A DNA stretch of 64,000 nt, taken from positions 3,096,001 through 3,160,000 of the forward strand of contig NZ_CP015217.1 in assembly GCF_001729245.1 (NCBI RefSeq). The letters are read 5' to 3'. The position numbers were made by a program, and so were the translations under genes. Shown here piece by piece: positions 56,669 through 64,000 of this stretch (within the stretch, counting starts at the first letter, position 1; every line of letters begins with the position of its first letter). The notes under the pieces are model-generated. The model ran no database searches, was not told the DNA's origin, and saw only the letters and a program-made list of their open reading frames with translations. Origin of the DNA: Leptospira tipperaryensis (lineage in GTDB: Bacteria > Spirochaetota > Leptospiria > Leptospirales > Leptospiraceae).

Positions 56669-57610
56669 ATGGCGACCGGACTTATTTTTTCAGAAATGTT
56701 TCTCTATCATAATTCAAATCCTACAATCCCCCATTACGAGAATTCGGATAGGCTGTTAGCTTGTATGGAACGTCTTCAAAAATCAACCTATTATACTTCA
56801 CTTTATAAGCCGGAGATTAAGGATCTGCCCATCGATATTCTTACCCAAATTCATTCAAAAAATCATATTCAAAAAATAGAAAGTTCGAAAGATAAAAGGG
56901 GTTACTTCGATTCGGACACTCCCTTTACAGAAAATTCATGGGTATCCGCCTTCAAGGCCGCAAGCTCAGGAACTACAATGGTAGATGCTTTATTGGAGGG
57001 AAAAATCAAAAATGGATTCTCACTTCTCCGACCACCAGGACATCATGCGAAACGCAATCGTATTATGGGTTTCTGCATGTTAAACAACGTTGCAGTTGCG
57101 ACGAAATACTTACAGTTAAACGGATTTAAGAAGATCTTTATTTTAGATTGGGATGTTCATCATGGAAATGGAACCCAAGAAATTTTTTATAAAGATGAAG
57201 ACGTTTTCTATCTATCCGTTCATCAATTTCCGTTTTATCCGATGACTGGACTTCCGACCGAAATCGGTGAAGGAACTGGGAGAGGAACAACGAAAAATAT
57301 ACCTCTCCAAGCAAATTTGGAAGACTACAACTATATTAAAGTATTTAAGGATTCCATTGTTCCCACAATCGAAAAATTTAACCCAGATATAATCTTGATT
57401 TCCGCAGGTTTTGATGCTCATAAGGAGGATCCGCTCGGTGGAATGCAGATCACGACCAAAGGTTTCGAAGAACTGACAAGAATCATTCTTGAATGCGCGA
57501 AACATGTATGTCAGGGAAGGGTCCTGTCTTTTTTAGAAGGGGGTTACGACTTAAATTCTTTGTCAGAATCTGTAGAAACCGATATCGCGGTTTTTGAATC
57601 TTTTTCCTAA
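56669..57610 (+). CDS. Histone-deacetylase-family amidohydrolase
   Basis: 313 residues of the arginase/deacetylase fold. Zinc and catalytic residues are present: RPPGHHA (H125, H126), DWDVHHGNGTQ (D160, D162, H164), SAGFDAH (Asp near 247) and FLEGGYDL at the end. Bacterial members deacetylate acetylpolyamines, acetoin-like or acetylated protein substrates, so the actual substrate cannot be chosen. GGAGA precedes the ATG by 7 bases. Distinct from the glycosidase gene, which is divergent. Confidence 0.9.
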   Translation: MATGLIFSEMFLYHNSNPTIPHYENSDRLLACMERLQKSTYYTSLYKPEIKDLPIDILTQIHSKNHIQKIESSKDKRGYFDSDTPFTENSWVSAFKAASSGTTMVDALLEGKIKNGFSLLRPPGHHAKRNRIMGFCMLNNVAVATKYLQLNGFKKIFILDWDVHHGNGTQEIFYKDEDVFYLSVHQFPFYPMTGLPTEIGEGTGRGTTKNIPLQANLEDYNYIKVFKDSIVPTIEKFNPDIILISAGFDAHKEDPLGGMQITTKGFEELTRIILECAKHVCQGRVLSFLEGGYDLNSLSESVETDIAVFESFS

Positions 57611-57677
57611 AAAAATAAGCATATTTACATTCTTTTATTAACTTCCGGGAACCGTATTCATTGGAGGAAAAAGAAAA

Positions 57678-58190
57678 ATGAATCAAATTCAAGAGTTTAC
57701 GGAGTTTCGAGGACAATCTAAAAGGAACGCCGGTCCGTCCGACCTGCTCTTACCAAAACATCTGGAAGAGTTTTTAAGAATAAAACTTAGAAAGCATGGT
57801 AACCTGAAGAATTATTTTCATTATCTCATTGTCAAATTTCAGAAGAAAAATCTTTTTTCAAAATTTCCAGACACGGCTTTTCGAAAGACTCTCTATCAAT
57901 CCAAAAGACAAAACTTGATTCGAATTTCTTTTAGACCCGATCATCAAGATTGGTACGAGGCGAAACTTGCAGGTTTTTATTTTGGCGTATCGATTTGTAA
58001 ACTTTTCTCCAGATTAGTGGATACCGATAGAGACGAAGGTTTCCCTATTCCAAACTGGAAGACAGCAATTCTAAAATTAGAAAGAGAGAAAGTAAGACCG
58101 ATCCATTTTTATTTTACAATTCTTTCAAATAAAAAGATGATTCTAAAACGCCTTTCCAAAGGGCAAAATTTCGAGCTGAATACTGCATAA
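57678..58190 (+). CDS. DUF1564-like protein
   Basis: 170 residues, basic, with KRQNLIRISFRPDHQDWYEAKLAGFYFGVSICKLFSRL in the middle. It appears to be one of the DUF1564 proteins that are common and often multicopy in Leptospira; role unknown, possibly DNA-related because of its basic nature. GGAGG is well placed before the ATG. The assignment is by pattern, not by search. Confidence 0.7.
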   Translation: MNQIQEFTEFRGQSKRNAGPSDLLLPKHLEEFLRIKLRKHGNLKNYFHYLIVKFQKKNLFSKFPDTAFRKTLYQSKRQNLIRISFRPDHQDWYEAKLAGFYFGVSICKLFSRLVDTDRDEGFPIPNWKTAILKLEREKVRPIHFYFTILSNKKMILKRLSKGQNFELNTA

Positions 58191-58676
58191 ATTTTTCTCT
58201 TTTTCTAAATACATTCCGATATTCAATGAAGAATGGAAGTTTCGTTGGAAGAACTCAATCAAATAGAAAGAAGATTTAGAAATTATATCTTCATCCTCGA
58301 TTTTCTTCTAAGGGAAACTCGGAATGAGCTCCTTGAGAATCGGGCTCGACGAGAAGTTTGGTTGGAGCGCCATGAAACGTGGAAAAAGACTTGGCATTCA
58401 TCAAGTTCAAGGGATTCTTCTCAGCTCGCAAATGTATTCAAGAAAAGCGACTCCGATCGGGAATTCCGACCTCTTCAACCCTTACTGCATTCTAAAAACA
58501 ACGGTATTTCGTTTAAAACGCAATCATCCCTGGAATTCCGACATCTTAGTCGATAAGACTTCCTCTAAGAAAGAAGCCTCGCATTGAGTTTATTCCTATC
58601 GGTAATGTAAAAAATTCTTGAAATTATGTCTCTTTTCAATGTTTATAGAGATAGGGGCAAATGTAAGAATTCAATT
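58191..58676 (+). other. Possible small or frame-broken gene
   Basis: Two overlapping frames, 58233-58556 (helical beginning MEVSLEELNQIERRF) and 58324-58587 (MSSLRIGLDEKFGW...), look as though the first half and second half of a gene are in different frames. No ribosome-binding site is strong. Two GGAATTCCGAC repeats (near 58461 and 58532) also lie here. Could be a decayed gene; not confident enough to call one. Confidence 0.3.
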
Positions 58677-60703
<2,027 letters not shown>

Positions 60704-60707
<4 letters not shown>

Positions 60708-62713
60708 TTCTCTATCTTCTTCGACAAAGACGTTTCCTGATTCTATCCTTACTTCTGATTTTAGGGTCGACGCTCAATTCTCAAGATACGGTTCGCAAAA
60801 TTCAAGAAGGGGAAACCTTTCTCAAAGAAAGAAATTACTCGGCTGCGTATCAGTCTTTTACCGATGCGGCCAAAGCAAATCCGATGTCTATCCGTTCGCT
60901 TTTAGGTCTCGCAGAATCCGCAAAACATCTTCATAAGTATAACGAATCTTTTGAAGCCTTTAACAAAGCGTTGGCCTTGGAACCGGACAACAAAAGCGCT
61001 CTGAAAGGTGCAGCCTTGGCTTTCGTAAGAAAGAGAGAATATCAAAACGCACTCAATCTTCTAAGGTCGTCTTTGGATACGGACCCCTTTGATCCTATCC
61101 TCGCTCCGGTTCAAATTCAAATCCTTTTAGAAATGGGAAGTTTCGAATCCGCTCTAAAAAAGCTCGAAGCTTCTCGATCTAAATTACAAAACTCTAAAGA
61201 AGTTCAAATCTTAGAAGCGAAGGTCAACGGAAAAACCGGAAACTTTTCTAAAGCCTATCATCTCTGGAACGGAGTTCTTTCGAATTCTTCGGACGACCCG
61301 GATCTTTTTTTTCATCTCGCGTCTCTCTTAATCGATTGGGCTGAAAAAAGTCCAGTCGGTGAACGAAAACAAAAACTCGAAGCCGCCGCGGAGAAATTGG
61401 AAAGGGCCATTTCACTCTATCCGGATTTTGAAGAAGCGATCGACGCACTGACAAGAATCCGTATCTGGCAAAACGATTATGCATCGGCAGTAATCCTTTC
61501 CCGCAAACTCGTTTCTCTGTATCCGCAAAATCCTCTTTTTCTTTATCTCAAAGCGTTCGCGGAAGAAAAAGAAGCAAACAAAGATTCTTCAGCAGCGAGT
61601 AAGGATTCTCTCAGAAACGACTTAGCTGAAATATTAAGATTAGATGATTTAGATTCCATCTCAAGACAAAAGGCCGAATCCGTCGCTCTCGTTCATTTTT
61701 CGGAAAATCATTCTTTTCGAAGAAAATTGGGCGACTATAGAATGCAACGCTTTCGTTCTTCCAAAAATTCGCTTCTCTACGATATGTCCTCGCATCACCT
61801 AGCTTCGGCGAGAGAATTGATTCCGGGTCAACCCGAAGTTCAGTTTCAAACTCTTTCCGAATACAAAAGGACTGGTTTTTTTCCGCGTTATCTAAACCTT
61901 CTTTTATTCTTAAGAAAGAAATATCCGGAGAATGAAAAGTATCAGTATGAGATAGAAAATCTTCTCAACTCCATGAAACAATCGATCGGTTATAAGGAAG
62001 GAATGATCGAAATCACGGGAGACAATCTTCTTGAAAATTACGGCAGAACTCCGCCGGTTCTTCTCGTTTTCGATCTCACCGACAAATCCTTCTTAGGCGA
62101 TTATCCGGATCTTTCTCTTTTGGTCTCCTCTTCGGTTCGTAAAATTCTTTCTCTAAATCCTACGATTTCGCTTTCGGGAGTTCTGGAATCCGCAAGAAGT
62201 AATCCCTCCTCTTTCAATCTCACGCCCGATAGTTACATGGGAATTCTTCCCTATTCGGAATCTTCTTTTCTTAAAATCAAAGATTCTACGAAGAATGGAG
62301 TAAAACCGAGATTTGTAGTTTACGGTTCTCTAAAATACGAAAATCATTCTTTGAACATAGACTGGACGATCAAAGATACAAAACACGAGAAGATCCTAAC
62401 TACGTTTCGCATTTTCGCAAAAGGGCGGGACTTTCTTCCCGAAGCCGCGACACGATCCGCGTCTAAAATTCTGGCTTTGATTCCTCCTTCGGCTTCCGTC
62501 GTCAAGGTCAAGGATGAGGATATCATCATCAACGCCGGCACTTTGGACGGTTTGAAAAAAGGGTTTAAGGTTCAGATTTACAATACATCCGGAAAATCTG
62601 GGGAAGCTACCGTTGAGGAAACCGATTATTTTCTTTCAAGAGCGGTTCCGGATAACGGCATCAACGGATTAAAAACGATTTCCGAGGGCGATCGGATTCT
62701 TTGGAAACGTTAG
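60704..62713 (+). CDS. TPR-repeat protein, exported, partner of the NHL protein
   Basis: 669 residues. A signal or anchor segment at about 10-24, TPR-like repeats (about 30-300, for example FLKERNYSAAYQSFTDAAKANPMSIRSLLGLAESA), then a helical stretch and a C-terminal beta part of CsgG- or lipoprotein-like appearance (VYGSLKYENHSLNIDW ... INAGTLDGLKKGFKVQIY). It overlaps the NHL gene by an ATGA, so both likely form one envelope complex. Function unknown. Confidence 0.8.
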
Positions 62714-63312
62714 TCTCTTCTTTTCGGAAATCCGCTGAAATAATCTAAGATCCAATCTGCGATTTTCTTTTCGATTTCCAAAATCTGTTTCGGATCGGGT
62801 CTTGTTTCCAAAACTACGTTCCAGATTCTTCCCTGAATTTCTATTTTAGAAATTCCGAATGTATTCCATTCTTCGGAAAACCAATCCGGAAAATTCCCTT
62901 CGTTATAAATTTCCTTTCTATTTTCGTCTTGAAAAACAAAACGATTTACCAGGATCTGAAAACGCTTTCGAACCATTCCGTATTCGATTTCTAAATCCAC
63001 ATCCGGATAGATCCTAAAATCGGAACTCTCCTCATCCCAATCCAATCTGGAACCTTCTAAACAAATCTCGTCTTCTTTGGAAATCTCCAATAGGACCGGA
63101 TAAGAATATAAAGTTTTCAAATTTTTCTTTTGATCGTAACCGACTTGAACGTCGACTCGATGTTTTTTTCTCTCGATCCGAACCTGAAACGCCGACTGCG
63201 GCCTTTTCTCCAAATGTTTACGAATCGCTGAGATTGCAATTTCCGAAAATTGAAGCGGGGGCAAGGCAATCTTCGAAGTCGTGAATCGGTTCTTAAAAAA
63301 ATTGAAACTCAT
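62710..63312 (-). CDS. Unknown protein
   Basis: 200 residues. No motif of certain identity. The first part (SEIAISAIRKHLEK ... VDVQVGYDQ) has the look of an IscA/HesB-type fold without its cysteines, the rest is beta-rich and acidic. Convergent with the TPR gene, overlapping by 4 bases. Its start faces the SRPBCC gene, whose 5' end overlaps it by up to 32 bases. Confidence 0.7.
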   Translation of the reverse strand: MSFNFFKNRFTTSKIALPPLQFSEIAISAIRKHLEKRPQSAFQVRIERKKHRVDVQVGYDQKKNLKTLYSYPVLLEISKEDEICLEGSRLDWDEESSDFRIYPDVDLEIEYGMVRKRFQILVNRFVFQDENRKEIYNEGNFPDWFSEEWNTFGISKIEIQGRIWNVVLETRPDPKQILEIEKKIADWILDYFSGFPKRRD

Positions 63313-63850
63313 AGAATTTTACTTTGGATCCGTTCGAAATTCTATCATCTCGCAGGTCAAAGTCTTTGTGGAATCAGAATTTATTTGTAAATCCGTTTTT
63401 GATTGCGGTGTGGAAAGACTCTTTGCATTTCACGAATCCCCTAAAGGGTTCGAAAGCCTCGTCTCAGCCGATCCCAATGTGAGAGTGATTCAAAAACCGA
63501 AAAACATACAACCGGGTGCTGTCGCAATTTTGAAAGTAAGCCCCTTCCCATTTTTTTCTTGGACTTGGATCGCGGAACATCTCGAATATTCTCAAAACGA
63601 AAGATTTGTGGACATTCAAAAAGAAGGTCCGTTTTCATTCTTTCTTCACGAACATCTTTTTAACTCCGTCGAACAGGGCCGTTCTCAACTGGAAGATAGA
63701 ATTTTCTTTGAAGCTCCGATTCACTTTTTGTCGTCTTCGATCGTTCTTTCCCTTTTGAAAAAACAATTTCTAAAACGACATGAGATCACCGCAAAACAAC
63801 TTTCGGTTTCTTGGGAGAATCTCTCCTGCGGTCCTATGAATTCTTTTTGA
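63281..63850 (+). CDS. SRPBCC-family protein
   Basis: Up to 189 residues, with a hydrophobic-ligand-binding START/polyketide cyclase-like fold: [13 protein letters not shown], then [20 protein letters not shown] and a long C-terminal helix. The start is uncertain. GTG 63281 gives the longest form but overlaps the divergent gene, TTG 63302 would overlap by 11 bases, and GTG 63368 would remove part of the first strand. No ligand known. The stop lies 17 bases inside the mgsA gene on the other strand. Confidence 0.75.
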   Translation: MNRFLKKLKLIEFYFGSVRNSIISQVKVFVESEFICKSVFDCGVERLFAFHESPKGFESLVSADPNVRVIQKPKNIQPGAVAILKVSPFPFFSWTWIAEHLEYSQNERFVDIQKEGPFSFFLHEHLFNSVEQGRSQLEDRIFFEAPIHFLSSSIVLSLLKKQFLKRHEITAKQLSVSWENLSCGPMNSF

Positions 63851-64000
63851 TCCTTGTGTCGTAATCGATTAAGATCTTTTTGTAAGAGTTGATAAACTGA
63901 GGAGAACTGATCATATAATCCGCGGTGGAACGATTGCAAGCCATTGGTATATTATAAAGTACTGCAATTCTGAGCAATGCCTTAACGTCGGGATCGTGAG
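63834..64000 (-). CDS. mgsA: Methylglyoxal synthase, 3' end only
   Basis: Converts dihydroxyacetone phosphate to methylglyoxal. Only the last 54 residues are in the window, and the gene continues past the right edge. [12 protein letters not shown] and [15 protein letters not shown] are the conserved C-terminal MgsA blocks, including the His and Asp of the phosphate-binding region. The stop is TAG at 63836-63834, 17 bases inside the convergent SRPBCC gene. Confidence 0.88.
   Translation of the reverse strand, partial: HDPDVKALLRIAVLYNIPMACNRSTADYMISSPQFINSYKKILIDYDTRIKKNS

Overview
The window reads as chromosomal DNA of a spirochaete of the genus Leptospira, most likely from the pathogenic clade. 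The evidence is moderate GC content, several proteins of Leptospira-type families (DUF1564, short Cys lipoproteins with relaxed lipoboxes, S23/IVS-type four-helix bundles) and intergenic spaces littered with short GTCGGAACTCCGAC- or TGTGGGAACTCCCACA-like palindromes. I see no tRNA, rRNA, CRISPR array, intact insertion sequence or prophage. Genes are tightly packed, with many ATGA start/stop overlaps and convergent genes sharing a few bases at their 3' ends.

Layout. 0-5.2 kb: the 3' end of an unknown gene, a gene-free stretch with a dispersed repeat, then a leftward operon (small protein, radC, wzm, wzt, ugd) for DNA repair and polysaccharide export. 5.4-8.0 kb: two rightward exported proteins of unknown function. 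8.5-18.6 kb: leftward genes for phospholipid synthesis (pssA), tRNA modification (tsaD), a CtpA-type protease, a lipoprotein, lexA, a TolC plus membrane-fusion pair without a visible pump, and a TPR protein with a degenerate Mrr-like domain. Behind the last lies a decayed DUF433/DUF5615 toxin-antitoxin pair. 18.7-22.1 kb: a rightward operon (half-size FtsX-like permease, ABC ATPase, ROK kinase, HIT protein, UPF0104-type membrane protein). 22.2-27.2 kb: a lipid-type hydrolase, a WG-repeat protein, a lipoprotein, a DUF5939-type adenylate cyclase and a very small basic protein gene.

27.5-43.2 kb is the most interesting part. It combines acyl-chain enzymes (two ketoacyl synthases, an SDR reductase, a thioesterase fused to an S23-like bundle, a CoA-transferase/hydrolase) with phosphorylation-switch proteins. 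The first part has a SiaB-like kinase and a PP2C phosphatase. The second has a 1784-residue kinase/ATPase/GAF/SpoIIE protein followed by SiaB, SiaC and a GAF-class III adenylate cyclase. This resembles the SiaABCD pathway of Pseudomonas, but with a cAMP-type cyclase where the diguanylate cyclase would be.

43.3-64 kb holds an ArsR regulator with a putative operator shared with a luciferase-like monooxygenase, a VOC protein, an EEP-family hydrolase, a monoglyceride-lipase-like hydrolase, an MFS transporter, acireductone synthase, a PilZ protein, a crotonase, a DUF4015-type glycosidase, a histone-deacetylase-family protein, an NHL/vWA plus TPR exported pair, an SRPBCC protein, and at the right edge the 3' end of mgsA (methylglyoxal synthase).
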